Source: Methylobacterium aquaticum (GTDB taxonomy: Bacteria; Pseudomonadota; Alphaproteobacteria; Rhizobiales; Beijerinckiaceae). Taken from it: DNA of 64,000 nt. The notes under the pieces are model-generated. The model was given only the letters and a program-made list of their open reading frames with translations. It searched no databases and was not told the DNA's origin. Shown here one piece after another: positions 29,601 to 37,497 of the stretch (within the stretch, counting starts at the first letter, position 1; each line of letters opens with the position of its first letter). The position numbers and the translations under genes were made by a program. The stretch lies in contig NZ_CP043627.1 of NCBI RefSeq assembly GCF_016804325.1, positions 2,927,001 through 2,991,000 on the forward strand, given 5' to 3'.

Positions 29601-30320
29601 TCACGGCGTCGATCCGCCGGTCTCGCGCAGGAGGCCGTCGACGAAGGCCGGCACCGCCCGCGTGGCCGGGCCGTAGGTGGCGGCATCGAACAGGCCGGCG
29701 GTGTCGGAGGGGGCGAGGTTGATCTCGTGGGTCGGGATCCCGGCGCCCCTCACCCGCGCCACGAACCCCGCCGCCGGATAGACCGCCCCGGAGGTGCCGA
29801 TGGCGACGAACAGGTCGGCCTCGTCGAGGGCGTCCGCGATGGCGTCGAGATGGAGCGGCACCTCGCCGAACCAGACCACGTCCGGGCGCATCCCGCCCCG
29901 CCGCCCGCAGGACGGGCAGGCGGTCTCGACCGACAGGTCCTCGGGCCAGGGGCGGCCCTCGCCGCAGGCGGTGCAGCGCACCCGCATCAGCTCGCCGTGC
30001 ATGTGGGTGACCGCCCGGGCGCCGGCGCGCTCGTGCAGGTCGTCGACGTTCTGGGTGCAGAGGAAGAGGTGGCCGCCGCGGGCGGCGAGGCCCGCCTCCA
30101 GGCGCACGAGCGCCGCGTGGGCGGCGTTGGGCGCGGCCTCCCGCACGCCCCGGCGCCGCAGGTTGTAGAAGGCGTGGACCTCGTCCGGCTCGGCGGCGAA
30201 GGCCTCGGGCGTGGCGAGCCGCATCGGGTCGAAGCGCCGCCACAGCCCACCCGGATCCCGGAAGGTGCCGAGCCCGCTCTCGGCCGAGATGCCGGCTCCG
30301 GTGAGGACGAAGAGGTTCAC
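29601..30320 (-). CDS. cobB: NAD-dependent protein deacylase (class III sirtuin, CobB-like)
   Basis: A 239-residue sirtuin. It begins with the NAD-binding GAGISAESGLGTFR, has TQNVDDLH with the catalytic His region, and a zinc site formed by two CxxC pairs (CTAC, CPSC). GTSGAVYPAA follows. The Tyr-x-x-Arg motif diagnostic of class III (SIRT5-like) enzymes appears as YNLR in HAFYNLRRR, so removal of succinyl or other acidic acyl groups from lysines is likely as well as deacetylation. It is a single gene with no evident operon partner. Confidence 0.92.
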   Translation of the reverse strand: MNLFVLTGAGISAESGLGTFRDPGGLWRRFDPMRLATPEAFAAEPDEVHAFYNLRRRGVREAAPNAAHAALVRLEAGLAARGGHLFLCTQNVDDLHERAGARAVTHMHGELMRVRCTACGEGRPWPEDLSVETACPSCGRRGGMRPDVVWFGEVPLHLDAIADALDEADLFVAIGTSGAVYPAAGFVARVRGAGIPTHEINLAPSDTAGLFDAATYGPATRAVPAFVDGLLRETGGSTP

Positions 30321-30558
30321 CGGCGGTCCTCCCGTGGGGTGCGCGATTCGGCCGACGACTGGGACACGATTGTGTCAAAGCTCGCGCCCGCCAGAACAAT
30401 GCCGGCGTGAGTGCATCGCGATGCCGTCACTGTGACCTCCGTTGAGACTTTATCAATTCTTGGCATGGACAATCCCTGTCACCCATCCTAAGTGAGGATC
30501 GTGCCCGCGTGCATGGCCGCGGGCGACTGATTCCGAACAGATCGCTTCAGGACATTCA

Positions 30559-31397
30559 ATGACGCGCCACCGCGCGAGACCGTCATTCACGGTCGAGATC
30601 AAGCGCAGCCGCACCTCCCCCCTGCCCGACGGCGAGCGGCCCCAGAGCGAGCGCCCCGCCGGAAAGCCCTCGACGGGCTTCTCGAACCCGGCGGAGGCCC
30701 TCTTCAAGCCGCAAGGCGCCGCCAAGCCCCCTGCCGCGGTCAAGCCTGCCGCCGCCAAGCCGCTGGGCGCCCCCAAGCCGGCGGCGAGCGCGCCCGGCCC
30801 GAGCGAGCCCGAGACCCGGCCCTCCTCCCCAGCCGCAACCTCTGGGCCGGCACCGGCCTCTTCGAGGAGGCCGCCGCGGCCACCCAGTCCGGCCGCTTCG
30901 ACCCGCCGGAGCCGCCGATCTTCGGCAAGGCCCCCGCCGAGACGCAAGCCGACAAGAATCTTGCCGACAAGATCTTCGCCACCAAGGATTCGGCCTCGTC
31001 GAAGACTGCCGCTTCACCCAAGCGCGTCCTGCCGAGCCTGATCGCCCCGCCGGAGCCCGAGCCCGAGCCGGAGGTCGCGCCCGAGCCCGAGCCGAAGCTC
31101 CCCCGCGTCCGCCGCTACCGCACCGCGGAGCCGGCGCCCCGCCGTACTGCCGGCCCGCGCCCGGCCTTCGTGTGGCCCGAGGACTGGCCCGACGAGGCCC
31201 CGATCCAGACGCCCGCGCCGATCACCGTCCCGGCCGCCGCCCGGCGCCCGGAGAGGATCGAACTGCCGAAGACCGAGGCGGCGCCGCAAGGCCCCGAGGA
31301 CGGCGAGACCCGCCCGCGGGTGAAGCGCCGCACCGGCGACGAGGACCTGCGCATCGGCCAGCGCTGGAAGCGCCGGCTGCCCCGCGTGTGCTGGTAA
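30559..31397 (+). pseudogene. Conserved hypothetical protein gene with a -1 frameshift
   Basis: The first frame (from ATG 30559, MTRHRARPSFTVEIKRSR) reads well for about 90 residues. The good reading then moves to the -1 frame near 30820-30840 (LWAGTGLFEEAAAATQ, then PEPEPEPEVAPEPEPK, VWPEDWPDEAP) and ends at TAA 31397. Rejoined, the product is about 279 residues, basic at both ends and rich in Pro, Ala and Glu, so probably disordered. A single base is missing in or near the C-rich GGCCCTCCTCCCC. The function is unknown; the following HAD gene overlaps its stop. Confidence 0.65.
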
Positions 31398-32080
31398 CGG
31401 ACCGGACCGGCCCTCCTCCCTCGAGGGCGGACCGGACCGGTCCGCCCTACCGGCTCGTCATCCTCGATTTCGACGGCACCCTCGCCGACACCTTCCCGTG
31501 GTTCTCCCGGGTGCTCCCCGGCGTCGCCGACCGCTACGGCTTCCGCCGGCCGGCCGCGCACGAGGTCGAGACCCTGCGGACCCTGGAGGCGCGGGCGGTG
31601 CTGCGGCATCTGGGCGTGCCGGCCTGGAAGCTGCCGCTGATCGCCCGCCACATGCGCCGCCTCGCCGCCCGCGACGCCGGCGACCTGTCGCTCTTCCCCG
31701 GCATGCCCGGCCTGCTCGCGGATTTGCGGGCCGGCGGCGTCGCCCTGGTCCTCGTCAGCTCGAACCGCGAGGACGTGGTGCGCCGGGTGCTCGGACCGGA
31801 GAGCGCCGGCCTGATCGACCGTTACGCCTGCGGCGCGGCGCTGTTCGGCAAGGCGCGGCGGTTCCGGGCCATTCTGCGGGCCAGCGGCGTCTCCCCCACC
31901 GACGTCTTGTGCCTCGGCGACGAATTGCGCGACCACGCCGCCGCGACGCAGGCGGGCCTCGCCTTCGGGGCGGTGACCTGGGGCTATACGCGGGCGGAAG
32001 CGCTCGCCAGCGCGGGGCCGGCCCATCTGTTCGCGACGCCCGAGGCGGTGGCGGCGGCGCTCCTGCCTGGCGCGGGGTGA
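31388..32080 (+). CDS. HAD superfamily hydrolase (phosphoglycolate-phosphatase-like)
   Basis: A 230-residue HAD phosphatase with all four motifs: nucleophile DFDGTLADTF, SSNRED, a lysine in GKARRF and GDELRDH. The helical cap lies between motifs I and II, as in subfamily IA (Gph-like) enzymes. It would remove phosphate from a small metabolite in the cytosol; substrate unknown. GTG 31388 overlaps the end of the frameshifted gene, and the frame before it is shared with that gene, so a later start is possible. Confidence 0.82.
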   Translation: MLVTDRTGPPPSRADRTGPPYRLVILDFDGTLADTFPWFSRVLPGVADRYGFRRPAAHEVETLRTLEARAVLRHLGVPAWKLPLIARHMRRLAARDAGDLSLFPGMPGLLADLRAGGVALVLVSSNREDVVRRVLGPESAGLIDRYACGAALFGKARRFRAILRASGVSPTDVLCLGDELRDHAAATQAGLAFGAVTWGYTRAEALASAGPAHLFATPEAVAAALLPGAG

Positions 32081-32135
32081 CGGCCGGAACGGTTGGATCG
32101 GACGGACCGAACTCGAACCCTCCGTCGTCATCAAC

Positions 32136-33116
32136 TCAGTTGGCTTCGGTTGCGAGCGCGATTTTTTGCTCCTCGGCGTAGGCATCGCGCAGGCGTGCGT
32201 TGGCGATGACGAGGAGGCGTCGCATGATGGCGACGATCGCCACGATGGGCTTTTTGCCCGCTGCGATGAGGCGCTGGTAGGTGTCTTTGAGCACGGGGTT
32301 GAAGCGGGTAGCGGTCAGGGCGGGGAGGAACAGAGCCTGCTTGATCTCGGGCCGTCCGCCCTTTGTGCGTCGGTAGCGCTCGGTGGTCCCGCTCTGGTTG
32401 GGATGCGGGGCGAGTCCGGCCAGGGACGTCGCCTGGCGCCGGTCGATACGGCCGAGCTCGGGCATCAGGGCGAGCAGGATGATGGCAGAGGTGTCGCCGA
32501 TGCCCTTGATCGAGGTCAGCGCCTTCTTGGCCCGGCTGAGCGCGGCGGCCTTGCGCAGGGTCTCGGCCATCGCCTCCTCGATCGCCTCGATCTGCTCGGA
32601 CAGGGCGGTGATGAGGGTTTCCAGATAAGCCTGGACGGGTCCAGATCCCGGCGCGGCCAGACGATTGCGGTTGGCGGTGCGCTGAGCCACGAAGTCGGCG
32701 CGGGTGAGCACCAGGCTCTGGAGGTTTTCCTGATCGGGATCAGGGGCTTGCCAGCGGGCCAGGGAGGTGTGGCGCTCCCGGCCGTAAGCCGCCAGGGCCT
32801 TGGCGTCGAGGGCGTCGGTCTTGGCGAGGGTGCCGTAGGAGTGGATGAACGCCTTGACCTTGCGGGCGTCGGCGCGGTGGGCGGGGCATCCGACGGCGAG
32901 GAGAGCGGCCAGCAGAGCATCCTCGTAGCCGCCGGTGGCTTCGCAGATGACGAGGCAGGTCGCATCGAGGTCCGCTTTGGCGGCGAAGGCGGCGAGGTCC
33001 TTGGGCTTGTTGGGGATGGTGTGACGAGCGTTGCCGCGGCTGTCGTGGAGGACGATCTCGGCTTTGCCGACATCGGCTCCGATGAAGCGGGTGGGTGAGG
33101 TGGCGGGTTGGGTCAT
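32136..33116 (-). CDS. IS110-family transposase (DEDD recombinase)
   Basis: A 326-residue recombinase. The N-terminal RuvC-like DEDD domain shows Asp15 (IGADVGK), Glu59 (CEATGG), and Asp101/Asp104 (KTDALDAKAL). The C-terminal Transposase_20 region has the putative nucleophile Ser242 in PNQSGTTERYRRTKGGRPEIKQ. Full length and uninterrupted, so likely functional. IS110 recombinases use a structured RNA made from the element's non-coding end to choose donor and target DNA. Confidence 0.95.
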   Translation of the reverse strand: MTQPATSPTRFIGADVGKAEIVLHDSRGNARHTIPNKPKDLAAFAAKADLDATCLVICEATGGYEDALLAALLAVGCPAHRADARKVKAFIHSYGTLAKTDALDAKALAAYGRERHTSLARWQAPDPDQENLQSLVLTRADFVAQRTANRNRLAAPGSGPVQAYLETLITALSEQIEAIEEAMAETLRKAAALSRAKKALTSIKGIGDTSAIILLALMPELGRIDRRQATSLAGLAPHPNQSGTTERYRRTKGGRPEIKQALFLPALTATRFNPVLKDTYQRLIAAGKKPIVAIVAIMRRLLVIANARLRDAYAEEQKIALATEAN

Positions 33117-33141
33117 CCGGGTCTATCCTGAGGCCGCTTGG

Positions 33142-33339
33142 GATTGTCTGCGGGCGTCGAGGAGAGGCCCAGGCAACTCATCAAGCGTGGCGAGGAATGC
33201 GGACCGGCGAGCCAGATGACGACGGGCGCGAGCCCCATCCCGGGACGCTCGACCGATCCGCGCCCGGTCCGGATGGCCATCCGGACCGGGCATCCCGCCG
33301 AGGCGGAACGGGATCACTCTACAACCGAACCAACAGACA
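33142..33339 (-). ncRNA. Putative IS110 bridge RNA
   Basis: The non-coding end upstream of the transposase, read on the minus strand. From 5' to 3' it holds a strong hairpin (33262-33276 pairs perfectly with 33277-33291), a target loop and a donor loop. In the target loop 33244-33236 gives CCCGGGATG, the same as the left target half. 33225-33215 gives CCGTCGTCATC, complementary to the right target half. In the donor loop 33180-33174 gives TGAGTTG, as in the element's 3' end, and 33150-33142 gives CAGACAATC, complementary to its 5' end. Order and strand polarity match known bridge RNAs. Exact ends are not determined. Confidence 0.8.
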
Positions 33340-33340
33340 A

Positions 33341-33473
33341 TCCCGGGGCTGCGTAGCAGAACCCGGGATCCATGACCGCCAACGAGTCCTGAAAAGGCTG
33401 GCAGCGTCCCGCGTCGTCCTGCATCGTCAACGGTTATGGATCCCGGGTTCCGCTTTCGCGGCCCCGGGATGAT
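33341..33473. repeat. Palindromic intergenic repeat, family A, copy 6 (split by IS110)
   Basis: This is the main part of a family A palindrome, from TCCCGGGGCTGCG to CCCCGGGATGAT. Its first bases (GTCATC) lie at 32127-32132 on the other side of the IS110 element. The arm next to the element has drifted (GCTGCGTAGCAGAAC). Confidence 0.85.
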
Positions 33474-33530
33474 GGGGAGAGGTGTCGGCGGATGCGCCGG
33501 ATCGACTGGAACAGTCGATCGAGCCGTCTT

Positions 33531-34571
33531 TCAATAATGCGGTACCGTCCGGTGTTCGACCAGCGGCGCCTCCATGCGGAAATGCAAGCCGGTCGGCTTG
33601 AAGTCGAAGCGGATGTCGGCGCCGCACTGCATGGTGAGCACCCGTTGCAGCAGGGTCGAGCCGAAGCCCTTGCGGGTCGGTTCGGCGGTACGCGGGCCGC
33701 CGCGCTCGGTCCAGTCGAGGCGCAGGCGCCGGCCGGCCTCGGCCTGGTCGACGGCCCAGGTCACGGTGATGCGCCCCTCGGGCACCGAGAGCGCGCCGTG
33801 CTTGGCGGCGTTGGTGGTCAGTTCGTGGATCGCCATGCCGGTCGGCACCGCGAGGTCGGCGGTGAGTTCGACGAGCGGGCCTTTCAGCGTGATGCGCTTG
33901 CCGGCCTCGTCGTTGTAGGGGCCGAGCTCGTTCTCCAGCATCTCCTGGAGCGAGGCCATCTGCCAGTAATCCTCCGTCAGGAGGTTGTGGGTCTTGGCGA
34001 GCGAGATCACCCGGGCCGAGAAGCCCTGGTAGAACTCGTCGACGCTGGTGGCGCCCCGCGCCGAGGCGCCGAGCAGCGCCTGCACGGTGGCGAGCGTGTT
34101 CTTCACCCGGTGGTGCAGCTCGCGGATCAGCAGGGCCTGGCGCTCGGCGGTCTGCTGGCGCTCGTGCAGGAAGGCCGCCGCCTCGCGCTGGCGCCGCCGC
34201 GCCCGCACGGCGAAGCGCGCCGCGGTGACCAGGGTGGCGGGGTGGAACGGCCGCTCCAGCAGGGTGACGTTGCCCAGCGACTCCATCAGCCGGGCATCCG
34301 GCGGCGTGCCGCGCAAGGTGAGCAGCACGAAGGGATAATCCGACCACGGCTCCTGCCCGGCGAGGTAGGCGGCGAGCCCGTGCCGGTCGGAGGCGCGCAG
34401 GGCCTCCTCGGTGAGGACGGCGCAGCTGCCCTCGTCGAGCCGGGCGACCAGCTCCGGCAGGTCGGGGCAGACCTCCGCCCGCAGGCCGGCCTCGTCCAGG
34501 ATGCTGGCCGCCACCGCGGCGTCGCGCCCGGCGGGGGCGAGGATCAGGACCGGGGGATCACTCTCTCTCAT
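33531..34571 (-). CDS. HWE-family sensor histidine kinase with receiver-like N-terminus
   Basis: A 346-residue soluble kinase. Residues 1-125 look like a receiver domain but lack a clear phospho-acceptor aspartate (CAVLTEEAL in its place). Residues 148-158 carry LIRELHHRVKN with the phospho-acceptor His (about 154). The N box HELTTNAAKHGAL and the later WTERGGP and GFGSTLLQ motifs define the HWE/HisKA_2 family, common in alphaproteobacterial light and general-stress signalling. It overlaps the KaiC-like gene by 14 bases, so the two proteins are probably made together. No cognate regulator lies nearby. Confidence 0.87.
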   Translation of the reverse strand: MRESDPPVLILAPAGRDAAVAASILDEAGLRAEVCPDLPELVARLDEGSCAVLTEEALRASDRHGLAAYLAGQEPWSDYPFVLLTLRGTPPDARLMESLGNVTLLERPFHPATLVTAARFAVRARRRQREAAAFLHERQQTAERQALLIRELHHRVKNTLATVQALLGASARGATSVDEFYQGFSARVISLAKTHNLLTEDYWQMASLQEMLENELGPYNDEAGKRITLKGPLVELTADLAVPTGMAIHELTTNAAKHGALSVPEGRITVTWAVDQAEAGRRLRLDWTERGGPRTAEPTRKGFGSTLLQRVLTMQCGADIRFDFKPTGLHFRMEAPLVEHRTVPHY

Positions 34572-36108
34572 CGCTGTCCCGGCCCGGCCGATCCCCAGGG
34601 GAAGTCTCGCTCTCGGCCAGCAGGCGGCCCAGCGCGCCGTGGTAGCTCGGCACGCCCGTCAGGATGCCCCGGAACCCTGCCAGCGGCTCGCCGACCCGCA
34701 AACCGTCGCCGTCGATCCGAAGTTCCCGGATGGTGTCCTCGTGCGGCCCCACCCTCTTCTTGACCACCGACACCGCCCGGCGCAAGCGCCCATCCGCCTC
34801 GAAGAAGCGAAACAGCATCACGGTGTCGCTGAGGTAGGTGAGATCGACCGTCGTCGACATCTGTCCGACGAGCCCGTGCTGGGCGAGCACGAGCAGCGTC
34901 GTCACGCCCTGCTGGTTCAGGTAGGTCAGCAGTTCGTGCATCTGCAGCATCAGGTACTGCTCGCCCGGCATCGCGTTCTGGTAGCCGGTGAGCGAGTCGA
35001 TCACGACGACGCGCACGTCCTCGCGCTCGACGGCCTCGCGCACCATCGCGGCGAGCTCGCCCGGCGAGACCTCCGCCGGGTCGATCTGCTCGACCCGCAG
35101 CGACCCGTCCGCCATCGCCCCGGTCACGTCCATCCCAAGGCCGGCGGCCCGGCGCACCAGGATCCCGGTCGGCTCGTCGAAGCTCAGGATCAGCCCGCGT
35201 TCCCCCCGCGCCAGGGCCGCCGTCAGGTAGGCGAGCGCGGTCGAGGACTTGCCGACGCCCGAGGGCCCGAGCAGCATCGTGCTGGTGCCCCGGTCGAGGC
35301 CGCCGCCGAGCAGCGCGTCGAGGCCGGCATTGTCGCTGCCGAGACGGTCGATGTCGTAGGCGTGGTGATGCTCGGCCGCGATCAGGCGCGGGAACACCAC
35401 GAGGCCGCCGCGGCGGATGACGTAGTCGTGGTAGCCGCCGCGGAAATGCGTGCCCCGCATCTTGATCACCCGCAGGCGCCGGCGCTCGCCGCCATAGAGC
35501 GGGGCGAGCTGCTCGAGCTGGATCACCGCGTGGCAGAGGCTGTGCAGGTTGAGGTCGTCCTGCTCGGCGGTGAGGTCGTCGAGGAGGAGCGCGGTGGTGT
35601 CGTGGATCAGCAGGTAGCTGCGGAGCGCCAGCACCTGCCGGCGGTAGCGCAGCGAGCCCTGCGAGAGCAGGCGGATCTCCGACAGGCTGTCGAACACCAC
35701 CCGCTGCGGCTTGACCCGGTCGATCTCCGCGATGGCGAGCCGCACGGTCTCGCCGAGTTCGAGATCGGAGGAATGGACAAGGCTCTGCTGCTGGCGCGGA
35801 TCGAGGCTCAGTTCGGGCGGCACCAGCTCGAAGATCTCGATTCCGTCGAGCGACCAGCCGTGGCGCGCGGCGACCGAGATCAGCTCGCGGCGGCTCTCCG
35901 ACAGGGTGATGTAGAGGCAGCGCTCGCCGAGCCGCGCCCCGTCGCGGAGGAATTGCAGCGCCAGCGTGGTCTTGCCGGAGCCCGGCCGCCCCTCGACCAG
36001 GTGGGCGCGGTTGGCCGCGTATCCCCCCTCCAGGATGCTGTCGAAGCCCGGCACGCCGGTCGGGACCGGGGCGGCGTCGTCGGTGGGGGTCGTCACGGGA
36101 TCGGTCAT
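34558..36108 (-). CDS. KaiC-like double-domain ATPase
   Basis: A 516-residue KaiC-family protein with two RecA-like domains. CI has Walker A GRPGSGKTT (40-48) and the catalytic acidic LSES; CII has GPSGVGKSS and the acidic pair in LSFDEP. Near the end the cyanobacterial phosphosite region (Ser431-Thr432) aligns by eye with Thr-Tyr in VDLTYLSDTV, so an autophosphorylation cycle may be altered. No kaiA or kaiB is in the window. The partner is an HWE kinase, suggesting a KaiC-type signalling module rather than a full clock. The ATG at 36108 has GGAGGGCGGGCT-type purine-poor context on its 5' side and no clear Shine-Dalgarno. Confidence 0.9.
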   Translation of the reverse strand: MTDPVTTPTDDAAPVPTGVPGFDSILEGGYAANRAHLVEGRPGSGKTTLALQFLRDGARLGERCLYITLSESRRELISVAARHGWSLDGIEIFELVPPELSLDPRQQQSLVHSSDLELGETVRLAIAEIDRVKPQRVVFDSLSEIRLLSQGSLRYRRQVLALRSYLLIHDTTALLLDDLTAEQDDLNLHSLCHAVIQLEQLAPLYGGERRRLRVIKMRGTHFRGGYHDYVIRRGGLVVFPRLIAAEHHHAYDIDRLGSDNAGLDALLGGGLDRGTSTMLLGPSGVGKSSTALAYLTAALARGERGLILSFDEPTGILVRRAAGLGMDVTGAMADGSLRVEQIDPAEVSPGELAAMVREAVEREDVRVVVIDSLTGYQNAMPGEQYLMLQMHELLTYLNQQGVTTLLVLAQHGLVGQMSTTVDLTYLSDTVMLFRFFEADGRLRRAVSVVKKRVGPHEDTIRELRIDGDGLRVGEPLAGFRGILTGVPSYHGALGRLLAESETSPGDRPGRDSDERE

Positions 36109-36519
36109 GGAGGGCGGGCTGGTCTTTTCGGGTTCGGTGCCGGCATCGCGGCACGAGGGGCGGGGATCGTCCGGCTTGTGACAAACAAATGCGGCGAGGA
36201 CAAAGGGTTCAATCGTCCCGTGCGGCCGGCGCCCCGGAAACGCGCGCGCCTCGCGCCCGGCGTGACCCTGCCTCCACGGCGGGGGAAAACCGCGCCCTGC
36301 CCCTTGACGCGGCGGGGGTTCGCACGCATGTGGCCCTCGTCCGTGGGCGGCCGACGACTCGGCCGTGCGCGGCATCACCGGAATCCTTCATCCCCCATGC
36401 CCAGCGACAGTAGTCGACGGACCGCGCCGCCTCGGTACCGCCTCGCGTGACACGCGCCTGATCGCTGATCGGGCTCGCCCGCGACCGGCGCCGATGCGGC
36501 CGGTCGAACGAGGTGAGCC
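36109..36519. other. Intergenic region upstream of the KaiC-like gene
   Basis: 411 bases without a convincing gene. The part at 36176-36215 is AT-richer (GACAAACAAATGC) and is the likeliest promoter region for the minus-strand kaiC-kinase pair. Nothing else was recognised. Confidence 0.4.
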
Positions 36520-36725
36520 ATGACCCTGATGACGACGGGCGCCCGCTCCGGCGCCGCCGCCACCCGCGACCGCAGCGTCGTGGTGGTCCTTCTTCTCATG
36601 CTGGCCCTGGTCTTCGGACCGGCCATCGGCCTCCACGTGGCCGTCAACCTGCTCGGCCCGGGGCTGCGCCGGACGGCCTCGTCTCGGCCGTCTCCGCCGA
36701 GGCGCCCCGGGGCGGCCGGGGCTGA
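36520..36725 (+). other. Possible small membrane protein gene, 3' end unclear
   Basis: From ATG 36520, after GAGGTGAGCC, about 50 residues read as a basic N-terminus and one membrane segment (VVVVLLLMLALVFGPAIGLHVAVNLLGP). After that the frame becomes Pro/Arg-rich and continues antisense through the YdcZ-like gene without a sensible stop. A one-base shift would end it near 36725. Either a short membrane peptide gene damaged at its 3' end, or chance. Confidence 0.3.
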
Positions 36726-36738
36726 CGCGAGGGGGCCT

Positions 36739-37188
36739 TCAGGCCGGCCCCCGCCCGCGCAGGATCAGGACCGCGCCGCCGACCAGCAAGGCCGCCCCGA
36801 TCCAGGTCTCCGGCCCGAGGCCGCCCTTGCGGCCGGTGAGCCCCATCGCATCGCCGGCGATCCCCGCCGTGAGCTGGCCCGCCACCACCAGAGCCACCGT
36901 GACGGTCGCGCCCTGCTGCCGGTAGCCGTAGAGGCTCGCGGCCACGACCAGGGTGCCGAGGAGCCCCGGCACCAGGAACCAGGGCTCCGCCCGCTCGGCC
37001 AGCCGCAGCGGAAAGGCCGGACCGCTGCGCCAGACCTCGACCAGCCCGAGCAGCGACAGCCCGACGAGAGAGTTGCACAGCAGCGCCCCGGTCAGCCCGG
37101 TGCCCCGCGCCACGATCGCGCCCATCAGGGCATTCTGCACCACCAGGGCCGCCCCGGCGACGAGGCAGAGGAGAGCCGCGCCGGTCAT
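36739..37188 (-). CDS. DMT-superfamily membrane protein (YdcZ/DUF606-like)
   Basis: A 149-residue hydrophobic protein with five predicted spans. Its start (LLCLVAGAALVVQNALMGAIV) and the LCNSLVGLSLL and VALVVAGQLTAGIAGDAMGL segments match the short EamA-like YdcZ family. Such five-span halves work as dimers; substrate unknown. It seems to be a single gene. Confidence 0.78.
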   Translation of the reverse strand: MTGAALLCLVAGAALVVQNALMGAIVARGTGLTGALLCNSLVGLSLLGLVEVWRSGPAFPLRLAERAEPWFLVPGLLGTLVVAASLYGYRQQGATVTVALVVAGQLTAGIAGDAMGLTGRKGGLGPETWIGAALLVGGAVLILRGRGPA

Positions 37189-37283
37189 CGGGCGGCTCCC
37201 GGGGGTGGGAGGATGGGTCGGGACGGCATGGCATGGCTCCTGTCTGGGTCCGATTGTCTCCTATGATGGACGATTGTCAAATT

Positions 37284-37470
37284 CATGAAACGAGGGCGTG
37301 CCATGGCCGGGGCCGCTTTCGGGGTGACTTTTCGCGTGACCGGAAACCCGCGACGTCTGGTCCGGACCGGTTTCGGTAGGCCTCGCGCCCGGCCGGCAAT
37401 GGACCGTGCTCGTCGGTGCGCACTTCGCCGTCGTAAACCGTGACGCGGATCGACGGCTTCCAGAAGACGC
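37284..37470 (-). pseudogene. Possible C-terminal gene remnant
   Basis: On the minus strand, one frame ending at a TGA near 37284 reads KPSIRVTVYDGEVRTDEHG, then PAGREAYRNRSGPDVAGF. It looks more protein-like than the other frames, but it has no start and is cut upstream by the long GC-rich palindromic block. The family is not recognised. It may be the tail of a gene broken by the repeats. Confidence 0.25.
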
Positions 37471-37497
37471 GTTCCCGTAGGCGCAGGGCTGTCCGGG

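Larger units (their letters stand above)
32132..33341 (-). mobile_element. IS110-family insertion sequence inserted in a family A palindrome
   Basis: The 1210-base element consists of a transposase gene plus a 223-base non-coding end on its 5' side (33117-33339). Boundaries follow from the target: the left flank ends CCGTCGTCATC (32122-32132) and the right flank resumes ATCCCGGGG (33340-33348). Joining them restores GTCATCCCGGGG, the standard start of the family A repeat. ATC is present at both junctions, as expected for a 2-3 base recombination core. No terminal inverted repeats are seen, as is usual for IS110. Confidence 0.88.

Noticed and set aside
34558..36108. RadA/DnaB-type ATPase instead of KaiC
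   Set aside because: Two complete tandem RecA-like domains and the KaiC-typical VVKKRVGPHEDTIREL ending fit KaiC; there is no zinc finger or Lon-like domain of RadA.
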